Of a DNA stretch of 64,000 nucleotides, positions 43,220-53,959 are shown in pieces. Both the position numbers and the translations under genes were made by a program. The notes beneath the pieces are model-generated. The model was not told where the DNA came from, did not search any database, and saw only the letters and a program-made list of their open reading frames with translations. The stretch is from assembly GCF_051622035.1 (NCBI RefSeq), contig NC_135355.1:33027986-33091985 (forward strand), given 5' to 3'. The stretch comes from Arctopsyche grandis. Lineage: Eukaryota > Arthropoda > Insecta > Trichoptera > Hydropsychidae. The first letter of the stretch is position 1. The number at the start of each line of letters is the position of its first letter.

Positions 43220-44178
43220 AGAATATACAGATGTTAAATACGTACATACATAGCTAAAGTTTTTATTTGATTTAAAATTCGGTATATATTTTATATATGA
43301 AACTTTCCAGGAAGTTTATTGGTATAACATTACGACAACAACAGTCGACGTGGGAAAAGAATGTCGTATTTTTTTTACGACGTTGCAAACTTTACTAGCA
43401 ATCAAAGTATATTTGTATTAAAGACTCTCTATTGTCAATTTCGTTGTTTATATCGTGACGGCGAATCAACCGTCTTTTCGAGATAATATAATCTGTATGG
43501 TGGTATGTAAGATTTACCATTTTACAACTCGTCTTTATAGTCAGTTGCGATTCAAACAAGAGGGCAACATCTTGCGGAGACATTCGCGTTATTACATTGT
43601 ACCATTATATATCTAAACTCTAGATTATTAGTATTTCGCAATGTCTTTCAGCGTTTTGAGTATTGTGTGTGTGTTGAACAACGTGTGTGTAGTTTGGAAA
43701 TAAATGAATTTGTAGTTTAGATGAAGCAGTCAAGCAACGCCATAAATCAATAGTCGGTGGTCTGAACGTGGGATTTAAATCTGGGACCTTTTGTGAGGAA
43801 AGTGTCAACCCGCGTCACGGCTCGGACTTTTAAAAACATTTTTTTGGAAATCGGTCATCGTCAATCAATCACGATTTTGCACAGCAAGAGGTCGGCTTTC
43901 GCACACGTTGAATTTTCCGCGGAAAATTAATTCTCAACTCTTTTAACCAGTGTGCTGTGAAGCCGCAGTTCAATCGTGTTGTAGTCTCGTATGTACGTAC
44001 ATACATATGTATCTACATAATTTCCAGAAATGCACTCCTTGGATAATACATAGTATCTTTTCTTAAGCGAAATGAGTTGTGTTTTGTGAATATCGTAGAG
44101 AATTCCCTTTACCATATTCGAGTTGATATTCGTACACTTGTGCTAATTAGTTTCAGCATTAAGTGAGATTCGTAAGAT
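43220..44178. other. No gene; possible SINE-like remnant at 43640-43830
   Basis: 43735-43830 has a GGATTTAAATCTGGGACC box-B-like stretch on the minus side but no central domain or hairpin, so I do not call it. The remainder is AT-rich. Confidence 0.35.
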
Positions 44179-44179
44179 A

Positions 44180-44184
44180 CATAT

Positions 44185-44215
<31 letters not shown>

Positions 44216-44280
44216 TTTTAATATACAAGTATACCACAGAGTCTTTACAGGTCACCCCAATATGTCTATATACTCTGTAC
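44180..44280 (-). mobile_element. SINE/LINE 3' end: hairpin variant plus TAAA tail
   Basis: The minus strand ends with a hairpin (44232-44277, CAGAGT with ACTCTG; loop side ATATTGGGG and ACCTGTAA) followed by a long TAAA tract (44180-44219). The loop-side words match the other hairpins. The body is too short to assign. Confidence 0.65.
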
Positions 44281-44284
44281 ATAA

Positions 44285-45318
44285 TATATCTATGTATGTG
44301 GAAGAATCTCGTACGGAACAAGGGAATTAATATTTGTGTTAATATAATATAATATGTAAATATTTTATGGATAGTATGGGAGCGCAGAAAAATCAATACC
44401 TTTACTATTTGTGACCAAACTGAACAGGTTGACCTTTTTGTATATACATAAATGGTTTTTGTGAAATTGAAAAGTTGTGACTGATGTATGTGTGTGTGTG
44501 TATAATATATAAGAGAAAGTATCTACGCATGCTGAGGGTTGAATGTAATCTGCTTTTCGTGCATTTTGCGGGTTTCATAATACTTTTCTCGTTAAAACAA
44601 AGGTATAATGTTAAGCTCTTTTCCCCTCCAGCAAACTGCTTATTTTGTATTAAAAATTAAAATATCTTCTTTATGCGAATTGTCGATATATAAAAAATGT
44701 ACTGAAAAAAATTATAAGGTATCGGCCCCCTTCTGAATGATAATAATGAATTCGTTTTAGATTGAAAGTAGCATAATTTAATATTTTCATTTTCATAGAA
44801 AATGAAAATATATTTTCTTTATTATTTTCGATAGCATAATAGATATGTAATCTTTTCATGGGAAGGAATGACCGACTTTAGTAGGTTTCGTTATTTTATG
44901 GAAACGATGAAAATGGGAATTTTTTAATTTTTATTTAATAAAATAGCTTATGTGCTCGAAATGAAATAATAACAGATGTGATTAAATTTGTTATATTTTT
45001 TTTTTGCCAATTTAAATTTAACTAATTGCTTTTTATATCTTTTATATTTAAGCCCAAAATATACGTTTTTATATCATTCAAATCGTACGTGCATTTGAAT
45101 ATGACCCCTTTCCCTCTCTCAGAAATCATATTTAAACTTTTTATACAAACTGGTATAATCAATAAATTCTATGCAGTAGTAAAAAAAAAAAAAAAAATCA
45201 AAATGCTGTAGTAAAAACACATTATTGTAAGTATTGTATTTTAATATCAACAAATTCTTAGTGCGATGAATTAGCAAAAAATGAATTTTAAATCATATTC
45301 AAATGAGGATAGGTGGCC

Positions 45319-45320
<2 letters not shown>
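44285..45320. other. No gene recognised
   Basis: Very AT-rich, with an A15-type run near 45181. Nothing recognised. Confidence 0.5.

Positions 45321-45324
<4 letters not shown>

Positions 45325-45371
<47 letters not shown>
45325..45371. repeat. (AT)n microsatellite
   Basis: An uninterrupted AT dinucleotide tract of about 46 bases. Confidence 0.95.
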
Positions 45372-45375
<4 letters not shown>

Positions 45376-45379
45376 CGCT

Positions 45380-46170
45380 ATTCTGTCTGTCTGTCTGAGA
45401 TAACGCTCGCCGTACTATAATAGTCGTTTATAATAGATGTTAGTGACTTTTGGGCGAGCGCTTTGTGACCAATAATCACCGAACCGCCAAAATATATATA
45501 CGACTACAATAACAAAAGAAAAAACTTCTATATATACTATTTACTACCTATGTTTCCTCTTGGCAGATAATTTACCGCCATGTATTGAAAATTTATTTAA
45601 TTAATTAATTAATTTTTAAATTAGTGTTTTATATTGTTTACATGTTTTTTTTTTGCTTTTTAAATGCTTTTTATTTTTACGAAATTATGTTTACAATACA
45701 TCTTATATATAATATATTTTAATAGCTACTGATCTACTGATCATTTTCTATTTTACAATTTTAACTTAATTTTGTTAGTAATCATAGTATTATATTATTC
45801 TAATATTAATGTACAGCATAATAGGTAAAAGAGCTCAAAAACCTATTTACAATTCTTATAAATGCTCATAATACATCTAATACATAATATTAATTAAAGA
45901 CTCTCTAAAGTCGATGTGTTTAGGTAATCTGTGTTTATAACATTTTGTTGTAATCACCGATTGTTTACATGTATGTTCATACATAAATAGGCAAGTAGCT
46001 CTTAGCATTTTTTTTTCATTTTAAACAATATTATTTTAAAAGTTATTTGAAAAAATTCGACCGCGTGGGGATTGAACATATGACCGACGACACATTTCTT
46101 TTAAATTTTTTTTTTTTAATAATTTAATATGCCAACACCCATGCGATGATATGTCATCGGGTACAACACT
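45380..46170 (+). repeat. Dispersed repeat rpt-4, copy 1, interrupted by Jockey
   Basis: CTGTCTGTCTGAGATAACGC, CGTACTATAATAGTCGTTTA and TATTTAATTAATTAATTAA match 63140-63420. The end TTATCGGGTACAACACTAGT-like sequence (46150-46172) matches 63530-63552. Class unknown. Confidence 0.7.
45645..45960 (-). mobile_element. Jockey 3' end, 5'-truncated, with 12-bp target duplication
   Basis: The minus strand matches Jockey from GGTGATTACAACAAAATG near the end of ORF2 through the 3'UTR to AAAAAGCATTTAAAAAGC and poly(A). ATTGTTTACATG flanks it at 45633-45644 and about 45960-45971. It is inserted in rpt-4. Confidence 0.9.
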
Positions 46171-46174
46171 AGTA

Positions 46175-46650
46175 TATTATATTACCTTTAAATCATGTCC
46201 GTACTTCAGATAGTAATGTAGTATGTAATATGATATTTGATTAAAATAGATTTCGGGGGGGGCTTAAAAACTATATTATTTCGCATTTCGCAAATTTTCT
46301 AGATGAAGATGAGACGAAGGTGTCTCGACAGCAACGCTGACGTCGTCGGCGACAATGGCTTTGAAACTCTTTTGTTCCTAACGCCGAGAAGGGAGGAAAA
46401 GGGAAGAAAGGGAAGGATGGGAACGCAGAGATCCGTCATCACCATTCTTCGTACGTTCATCATTCACCCGCTGATATTTCACCTCTCGTGAAATTACTGA
46501 CACAAAAGACACAGCCCTAAATAATGGCGTGTCCATTCGTCCGACACGCAATATACGTACCTTAACAGAATCTTCTACCCATCCAGATTCCATGAAACGT
46601 ATGAAACACCATGAATTCTACCGACAAATACAAAAGTTGGAACTGATCAA
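46175..46650. other. GC-balanced unique block, no gene recognised
   Basis: 46290-46600 is less AT-rich and unrelated to the repeats. Short frames exist on both strands without known motifs; it is possibly regulatory or an exon. Confidence 0.35.
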
Positions 46651-46654
46651 TTAT

Positions 46655-47575
46655 TTATTTATTTATTTATATATATTTTAGCTATCAAGCTAATTTAAAA
46701 ATACATCTTAATTATTATACTTAACTCTAAAATTTATAATTAACTAATATGTACTGTCCATCACAGAGGTGTCTCTTCGCACCTCGCAGGAATGCATCCA
46801 TGTTTTTAGCAGACCTGACGCACTCAGGGAGGGCATTATACATGAGCACACCCCTGTGAAAAACACCCCCAGCCGTCTTATTCTTTCTTACTCTACTTAC
46901 AACTAGTTTGTCCTTATTTCTAGTATAAAAACTATGTTTATCTCTATTCCTTATTATATAATCATCAAAATACTTAGGTAATAACTTATGATCTAACTTA
47001 TACACAAAAGACAATGTACTAATATTTAGACTAATTCTAATACTCATCCATCCTAATTCATCTAACATACTTCCAATACTCTTAAATCTACTCACATTCA
47101 AAATAGCTCTTATAGCTTTATTCTGTATTTTTTCTAAATCTTGGCCACTAAACAAATTAAGCACAGTGGCACAATAAACCACATGTGGCAAGACAATTGA
47201 ATTAAACACTAAAATTTTACTTTTTTTACTTAAAATATTTCTTAATCTACATAATACACCAACTTTTCTAGCCATTTTTTTTATTATATAGTCAGCGTGC
47301 ATTTTAAAATTTAGTCCTAAATCTATGTATACACCTAAGTATTTTATATTTTCAACTTTTTCAATTAACTTATCATCAATTCTAATTTCATTCAATATAT
47401 TTTTATTTTTACCATTCAACCACATCATTTTTGTTTTATTCACATTCAACTTTAATTTATTTTCACACAACCAGTCATTCACATAATTTAATTCTATATT
47501 TAAAATCTCAGACATTACATCAACATTCTTTCCAATTATATATATATATCAATGTATCATCTGCAAACAAATGTA
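46655..47575 (-). mobile_element. 5'-truncated LINE (L2/CR1-like) with hairpin and TAAA tail
   Basis: The minus strand encodes the RT from the catalytic FADD box to the stop at 46727-46729, then a short 3'UTR, a small perfect hairpin TTAGCT-TGAT-AGCTAA (46678-46693) and a TAAATAAATAAATAAA tail. Short UTRs with a stem-loop and tandem tails are known from CR1/L2-group LINEs. Confidence 0.8.
46727..47570 (-). pseudogene. LINE reverse transcriptase C-terminal half, frameshift after FADD
   Basis: SIHLFADDTLIY is read on the minus strand around 47547-47575 (catalytic Asp pair at 47557-47562). The following TATATATA tract leads out of frame, and the rest continues in another frame from about 47536 to 46727 as 262 codons from its first Met. 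That part has the RT thumb (NWLCENKLKLNVNKTKMMW, NIKYLGVYIDLGLNF), PHVVYCATVLNLF, QNKAIRAI and a C-terminal VFHRGVLMYNALPECVR block, which resembles the YN-LP motif of CR1/L2-like elements. The long open frame suggests limited age; the frameshift fits a dinucleotide slippage. Confidence 0.82.
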
Positions 47576-47579
47576 TTGA

Positions 47580-48340
47580 AGTAGATCATTATTGTTTATT
47601 GTCAATTCAACATTTTGTATAATATGTAAATACTTTGATATTTTACAGCGGGGGAATACAATTCGCTTTTTGTAATTTTTATTGATAAAATATCAAACTT
47701 TGATAAATGACCATCCATCAAAAGAATAAACGAGTGACTATTTACATAAACACAATGCGGTTCTTCGAGAGATCTATCATCGTCTGTGTTGAGACGCTTT
47801 CATCTGTTACGAAGACAAACCCTACGAAGCTATGACGTTCAATATGGCACTGCCAATGCAATACCGTTCACTTTGCACTTTTGCTTATTGGCCGTCTTTG
47901 ATGTTTTATTTATGAAACAGTCTCACAACCTGTTCGTTTCGATTGGAAAATTTTCGTTCGCGGTAGAATTTCCCGCTCAGTTTGTGTACTTATTATTTCT
48001 CCGAGCTAAGAGAATGGAAAACGTTGCTTTCCTTCGCCGAGGCAAAGGTCGTATTGAAATTGATGAATCATTAAGGATGTTTAAAGGGGGGCTATCATCG
48101 TGCCGTCGGTGCAATAATTGCTCTATCGAGAGTGAAATTAATCCAGTTGTTTGTTCTGGACCTGCTTCAGACCGGAAACAATGAACCGCAAGACAATAAA
48201 ACCTGATGTCGGACCATCTCAAACATCTGTTATCCGGAAATCACTTACAGGGTAATTGGTTGGATCGTTTTTCACCGTGAATTCAAAATCTTATTCATTT
48301 CAATTAGACCTTATTGCGATTTCTTATATACATATGTATG
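47580..48340. other. No gene recognised
   Basis: 47760-48240 is less AT-rich and unique. A 132-codon plus-strand frame (47786-48184) has no motif I recognise; it could be an exon or chance. Confidence 0.35.
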
Positions 48341-48345
48341 TACAC

Positions 48346-49281
48346 CAGTGGTTCTCAGGCGAAATTTTACCGTGGCCGCACATGTGATAATAGTGGTCCC
48401 ATGGAAATGTCTGGTGGCGGCACCAAAATGTAATCAAATAAATTAAAGTTACAAAAAAAGTGGATCAATTTATTCATAAAAATAAAAGAAATTTTAACAT
48501 TTTGGTATCTATTTATTTAATAATAATGCAAATGGAAATTGCTCAATACTCTTTTCTTCCAATGCAAGCCGCATTGCTGCTTCTAAGTTTGCGTCTGTCA
48601 GCTGGTTTCTAAATTTGTTTTTAATAAAGTGCATTACACTGAATGGTCTTTCGCAATATACGGTAGTGGGAAAAATATACAATATTAATAAAGCAATTAG
48701 TGCCAAATCTTTATATTGGTTTGTTTCATTGTCAACGTATATTTCCGACCAAAATTTTTGAACCGAAATATTATTAAAATGGTTATTAAGTACTTGATCA
48801 TGACTAATTTCTAATAATGCATATTTTACGTTAGCCCAGTTAATTAATCTCAATACTGAAAATGATTTTAATCTATTTTGTAGTACTATGAAATTTTCAT
48901 TTGTCATAATAAAGGGGGAAGATACAAAAGAAACAGTTTTAAAAATATTCAATTCTTCGAACCTTTTATCAAGTTCCAGATTCAGAGATTTTAGACACTC
49001 TATTATTTTAAGTTTTAATTTTAATTTTGAAGTTGTTTCTGTCATCGTATCTATGAAATCACTAACAGAAGATAAAATTGTCATTTTGAACTTCTGTCAC
49101 AAGGCTTTTCGCTATAATTTTAGTCTGTCAATGATGAGCATGGTTTCTATAATATTATTGTTAGGTTACTTTTTTGTAGTTTTTAAAATATATTTAATTT
49201 TTTTAAATATTAGTATTATTTACTATTAAGTCGCTGGTGGCCGCAGTAAAATCCACTAGTGGCCGCACTTGAGAACCACTG
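48346..49281 (-). mobile_element. hAT transposon, internally deleted
   Basis: The ends are CAGTGGTTCTCAGG on the left and CTTGAGAACCACTG on the right, inverted repeats with 12 perfect bases. GTGGCCGCA-type subterminal repeats occur at both ends. Inside is a minus-strand hAT transposase fragment. Both flanks carry TGTACAC, but offset by two bases, so the 8-bp duplication is not exact. Confidence 0.88.
48509..49084 (-). CDS. hAT transposase C-terminal fragment
   Basis: 191 codons ending with the hAT dimerisation region: FW at 111-112, then YIFPTTVYCERPFSVMHFIK (about 136-155) and RNQLTDANLEAAMRLALE. This ER-FS pattern is diagnostic of hAT transposases; the full protein is usually about three times longer, and the DNA-binding and catalytic N-terminal parts are missing here. 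The remaining frame is intact, which may reflect recent deletion. It lies between the element's terminal repeats and cannot be active on its own. SCAND3/ZBED-like domesticated genes share this domain, but the flanking terminal repeats make a transposon more likely. Confidence 0.85.
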   Translation of the reverse strand: MTILSSVSDFIDTMTETTSKLKLKLKIIECLKSLNLELDKRFEELNIFKTVSFVSSPFIMTNENFIVLQNRLKSFSVLRLINWANVKYALLEISHDQVLNNHFNNISVQKFWSEIYVDNETNQYKDLALIALLILYIFPTTVYCERPFSVMHFIKNKFRNQLTDANLEAAMRLALEEKSIEQFPFALLLNK

Positions 49282-49290
49282 AATTGTACA

Positions 49291-49957
49291 CAGTGGTGTA
49301 GCGCTAAATAAAAAGAACCAGGTCGGTGTTTAATTTTTATGACCCCCCCCCCCGCTTTTTTTCTTACTAAAAAAAAGTTGTACCCTAATATTGGTAATTG
49401 GTATATTTATAAAAAAAATCAAATAATAATTAAAAAATATTTTACTTGTTGAAATTATGATGTGTTTTTTATATTTTATAAAAACTTCCATAATGCACCC
49501 TCTTCAACATCTTTAATTTTACAAAACCCGTGTTTGTGTATCAACAGCAACATTTGCTTTTAGCAATGCCAAAGCCATGTACACATACACATGTTAAAAA
49601 ACCATCAAATTTTAACATGTGAATTTAAGCTGAGTTCCCTCATTTTATCTATCCTCAAGTGCGTATGGTCAATAGTTCAAAGCATGTTTTCTTTCGAAGT
49701 TTTGGGTGGTTTTAGATAAAAAATCTAATAAACTTCATTAAGTCTTTTAAGTTTTGAATGTGCTCAGATTTCTAATCGATTGTGGTCATCGAGTGTTAGA
49801 ACGAGAGTCTGCTCACAATATTTGGAATACAAAATTTTAGTCAAAATATTTTTTAACTGTACTCGAAAAACAGTGTTTATATCAATCAAAGTGCCAGGGC
49901 GGTGACCTGGCTCAAAAAGAATTACCAGGTCGGATACCTGGCCCGACTACAACACTG
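49291..49957. mobile_element. Second hAT-like non-autonomous element
   Basis: The left end CAGTGGTGTAGCGC and right end CGACTACAACACTG are imperfect inverted repeats. The 8-bp flanks ATTGTACA and TATGTACA agree at six of eight positions. Subterminal ACCAGGTCGG words recur near both ends. No coding sequence. It lies 9 bp from the preceding hAT element. Confidence 0.7.
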
Positions 49958-50473
49958 TATGTACATACATTAGGTCGGAGCGAAAAACGCAAATTTTGGA
50001 TTTTCATCGACTGACCTAGTGGATAACTTTCATCGTATCAAGGAAACGTTAAATAAAAAAATGCATTAATTTTAAACAATGTCTTGTGCCTCCAACCAAT
50101 TGATTTATCTCGACAAAAACATCGAAAAACTAGATTTTTTTCATATATTTATTTTTTGGATTTTCTTTCTGTTTTCAAAAATAATAAATGATCAATAGTC
50201 ACTCAATGAAGATTATTTAGGTCAATTTTGATAATTTTTGACTGATAAATGAATTAATTCAGTCGCCGTTTTTGCTCGAAAGTCCCCATACAAAGCGCAC
50301 TGCGCTCGCAATGGGTGTTTGTATGGGGAAGCGTTATTTTCAGAAAATCGTCATTTTCTTACCATTTATCGGACCGGAAAAATAGCCCTATTTCCAGACA
50401 AATAAGGTATCACGAAACAATATGCAAATAGCCATCTCTAAAATATTTCGCCTTGCAAATAAAAATAATGCCC

Positions 50474-50904
50474 CTCTTTAAAATAGCTCGCGAACCGATC
50501 GGAGTCCACCCGGCAAATCAAACGTCAAATGGGTTGCCAGTAACAAAAATAAATACCAACCCTAACAACCTAATCTTAAATGAATAAAACCAATCCTAAC
50601 TTAACCTAAACTTAAATAAATAAGAGTTGGCTGCTAAGATATTATGACGTGTTTGCTTCCGCAGCCGGTCCCACACATGCGCCTTAAAAAATAGCCAAAT
50701 CGAAACAGATAGTGGACCATGAGGACAGTGCGAATGGACAGGAGCGGGGCAAAGCGCTATCATCCAACCGTCAAAAATTATAATTTCACTGATAGGGCCT
50801 AGTGAAAATGTAATTGGATATGATTTCACTGAACTATACCTAGTGAAAATGTAACTGGTTATGATTTCATTGAAACTTAAAATTTTATGCGAGCTATTTT
50901 AGAG
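50474..50904. mobile_element. Putative MITE with TAAAATAGCTCGC ends
   Basis: CTCTTTAAAATAGCTCGC on the left and GCGAGCTATTTTAGAG on the right are inverted repeats about 400 bp apart. A third related word (CTCTAAAATATTTCGC) lies at about 50435. Target duplication not assigned. Confidence 0.55.
50783..50872. repeat. 40-bp tandem repeat (2.3 units), each with a small hairpin
   Basis: The unit ATTTCACTG...AGTGAAAATGTAA...TATG occurs at 50783 and 50823 and partly at 50864. ATTTCACT pairs with AGTGAAAT-like sequence in each unit. Confidence 0.75.
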
Positions 50905-52159
50905 ATGTTAATTTGACATAAATGTCGTTTTGACATATATATGTCGTGTAATTTATTTTATAGTCGTGCAAAATATATTATCCCATTTTTTTCGTGATTA
51001 TTTTGAACATAAAGGTCGTTAAGAACTTCCTTCGATATAAAGTTTTAATATAATAAGATTTTTATTAGTTTCACTTCATACAATGGTATGGAAAAACTTC
51101 CTAAATTTTTCCGAACGCTTTGAACCTTTGCTATTTTGTGGGTTTTGGCCCCGATAAGATTTAATTTTTTTAAATATTATAATAGATAGTGAAATTTTAT
51201 CGTCATAAATACGTTTAAAAATTATATAATTGTGGACAAGGTGACAACTAAAACATTGCTAATAGCCAGTAGCCTTGTTTGCTTGACTTTCAGCCTCCCA
51301 CTTGTTTTGTATTACTTTATCTTTTTCATGTTCCCACAATCATTTTGAAAATTAAAGTCGTTAAGAGCTTGCTTGGGTTAAGCTACCTTTAATTTGTAGA
51401 CAAATAATATCCAAACAAATTACGAATCTTATAAGGAGACATGTTTTATGTTAAAGCAAAATGTCATGTTTGATGTTAAAGCAGGTCATTTTGGCCCCTC
51501 GATTTCATAAAACTCTTGATTGTTTTCGGAATTTATTGTATTCACATTAAATGTACGTAGGTATATGTATGTATATATACAAAAAAAACTCTCAGCGACC
51601 TTTATTTTCAAAACAATCACGGGAACGCTACTACTGCAAAAGTACTACTTCCGGTAGAGAAAAATTGATACAGGAAGTATGTATTTATGTAAAGAGTATG
51701 CGGTTAGTAAATAAATCCCATAATTGCGAACGTGGTTAAGGATTTGTGTGTTTAAGTATTAATATGTATATTTGTACCGCATTATTTTCAGGGTAAATTC
51801 AATATTATCAAGAAGGGTTTCGTTATTATCGAGAGTGAACAGGTCAGGCTTGTTGTATCGTAAGAGCAACATTAGTGCCACATGGCGAGGAAACTTTTAC
51901 TGCTTCGTCGTTTTGTTCAGGATATTTTCAACGCTCCTAGAATAAGAAATACTCCCTGGAATATCTATCACGGCGAAAAAATACACTGAGTTTTCATAAC
52001 TATTCATATCTAGTTTGCGAAACTCACTACTCACTGTGAATACTTTTCTCGGATGAAGTAATTTCAACAGAGAATTCCCCGCATAAAGTTTTCCGTGATG
52101 AAATTCCGTAATTGTTGCATGTAAAATTATTTAAATAGCATTCCGATATAAATATATCT

Positions 52160-52490
52160 CCAGCAGTATAGCTCAGTGGTTGCATTTATGTTTAGCACCA
52201 AGAGATTATTGGGTTCTATTCCGGGCTAATCTTTAATATAGTGCTGGTTAGACTTGGATGTTTGTGAGTCACAAATTTTCTATATTATGTATGTACAATT
52301 TGTAAAAAAATATAAACAATTCTAAAAATCCATAGATTTTTCAATAGATTAATTGATTAATTGTTAATGTCATGTTCTTCAGCTTCTCGAAATACAGTGA
52401 TTTATGTAATAAAAATGCTGCATTGTTTGTAATTTATTGTCTTAATTAATCGAGGTCTTCCTGTCAAGCCTTCCTGGTAAACTTCTACAT
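52160..52490 (+). mobile_element. tRNA-headed SINE without the usual central domain
   Basis: Box A TATAGCTCAGTGGTTG (about 52167), box B GGGTTCTATTCCGG (52211-52224), the GACTTGGATGTTTGTGAGTC segment and a body ending near AAGCCTTCCTGG. The TTTGCCAATTT/GAAACGG block is missing, so this is an internally deleted or distinct subfamily. Confidence 0.7.
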
Positions 52491-52494
52491 ATGT

Positions 52495-53630
52495 TAAAAC
52501 AAAAAAAAAAGTATGTATTGTCGCGTTCCAGGGATTTTTTGTATTTTTTAAAAGTTGATTAGGATGATGACAATCCAGTTCTAATCAATATTTCTATATT
52601 TTATTTTATTTATGATTTTAAACTTCTGATACAAGTTAAAATGAAATAGTTTATTTTAACAATGAATATTTTATTTTTAGTTATTATTTTTAAATATCAC
52701 CCAAATATATTTGAAAAATATTTTTGAACTTGATCTTAATATTAGAACGATGAACTTAAGAGACGCGTAAAACTGTTTTGCTAGCACTGTACTTCCTATT
52801 AAGACCTTATGTTCATGCCGATTGAATTCATGTACATATATTGACTCGTTGAATCGAATATTATGACCAGAGATCGGTGTTAAACGGATGCTTTTCATAT
52901 AATAAAAGGCCCCTTCATTAGTGTTCAAAGCAAAAAGCATCGTTGTTTTTAAGAAATTGACAATTATGACCCAGTTTTTGTGTCATCCATTCAACGCCAA
53001 TTGTTGGCTATACCTGGTTACGCTTTATATAGTGAATTTGACGATGTCAATATGTATCTTAAAGCAATTACATATAAACACAGTTAGAAAATTCGTTGTA
53101 TATTACAGTAGTCCTCACTTTGCTAGTAAACATTTTAATTGTTTTTAGTTTTTCAATAAGAAAATACAGATTAGTGGAACCTGCGACACGTACATATGTA
53201 CAATGTATGTAGTTCTTAAAACCACTGTAGTTTTTCATATATATATCGTTGAATAGAGAATTACATAGAATAAGGATAAAAATAAAATTATACAAGATAT
53301 TTTTATATTTAGTGATAGATAAACTCTAGTGATAGATCTTCATGCCTGAAGACTTCGCATAAGCAGCGACAATTTGGACATTGATTAGCAGATATAAAAC
53401 AAGCTAAGAAGAGGTTAGTAAAAATAGTTAATGTTGAAGATATGTATGAAGTTGATGTCTTCAAAATGGATATAAATGGATACTGCTGTACTGCTTATAG
53501 AATAACTACAATCTTCAATGTACCCGAAGCATTTTATTCAGTTATTAGCACATGTGATACGAAGAGATGTATGTAGTAGCATGAAATAAAAAATAAACAT
53601 ATTGTTTAAAAAGTAATTTTGTATCATCTT
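52495..53630. other. No gene recognised
   Basis: AT-rich, with short chance ORFs only. Confidence 0.45.
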
Positions 53631-53637
53631 ATATGAA

Positions 53638-53838
53638 TTTAACCAGCAACATAGATCAGTGGTTACCACGCAATGCTTTTGATTGTGTGATCACGGTTTC
53701 TATTCCTGGCTTTATTGCTGGCCAGACCTTGGATATGTGACTCCAAGGACGATTGTTTCCTTTCAGAGTATGCCAAATTTAAATTCATTGGAAACGGTTC
53801 CAACAAATTGGCAATCCTATTAAAATACTGCAAAAAAA
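53638..53838 (+). mobile_element. SINE, 3'-truncated
   Basis: Head CAGCAACATAGATCAGTGG with box B-like CGGTTTCTATTCC (53693-53706), then GCTGGCCAGACCTTGG, TTTCAGAGTATGCCAAATTT and GGAAACGGTTCC. It stops soon after the central domain. Confidence 0.78.
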
Positions 53839-53959
53839 TTCGGGTGTGACCAACCCATGACTTTATCTATGTATTTGAGGAATATAATAAGGTTACAAAA
53901 CAAAATTCGATATTGAACTGATGACTATGATAGCGATACAAATTGAGCGCACATGTATG

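Larger units (their letters stand above)
49960..52155. other. No gene; contains an inverted-repeat element and a small tandem repeat
   Basis: Apart from the two entries listed next, this is AT-rich DNA without protein motifs. One ACTACTTCCGGT word occurs at about 51641. Confidence 0.45.

Noticed and set aside
43735..43830. Additional minus-strand SINE head
   Set aside because: It has a box-B-like stretch only; no box A, central domain or hairpin.
44180..44219. CRISPR-like or functional tandem array
   Set aside because: It is a simple TAAA tail of a retroelement; no spaced direct repeats of CRISPR type exist in the window.
47786..48184. 132-codon plus-strand frame
   Set aside because: No domain, signal or repeat support; kept only as part of a unique block.
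49347..49358. Poly-C tract as a regulatory signal
   Set aside because: It lies inside the second hAT-like element and is a simple homopolymer.
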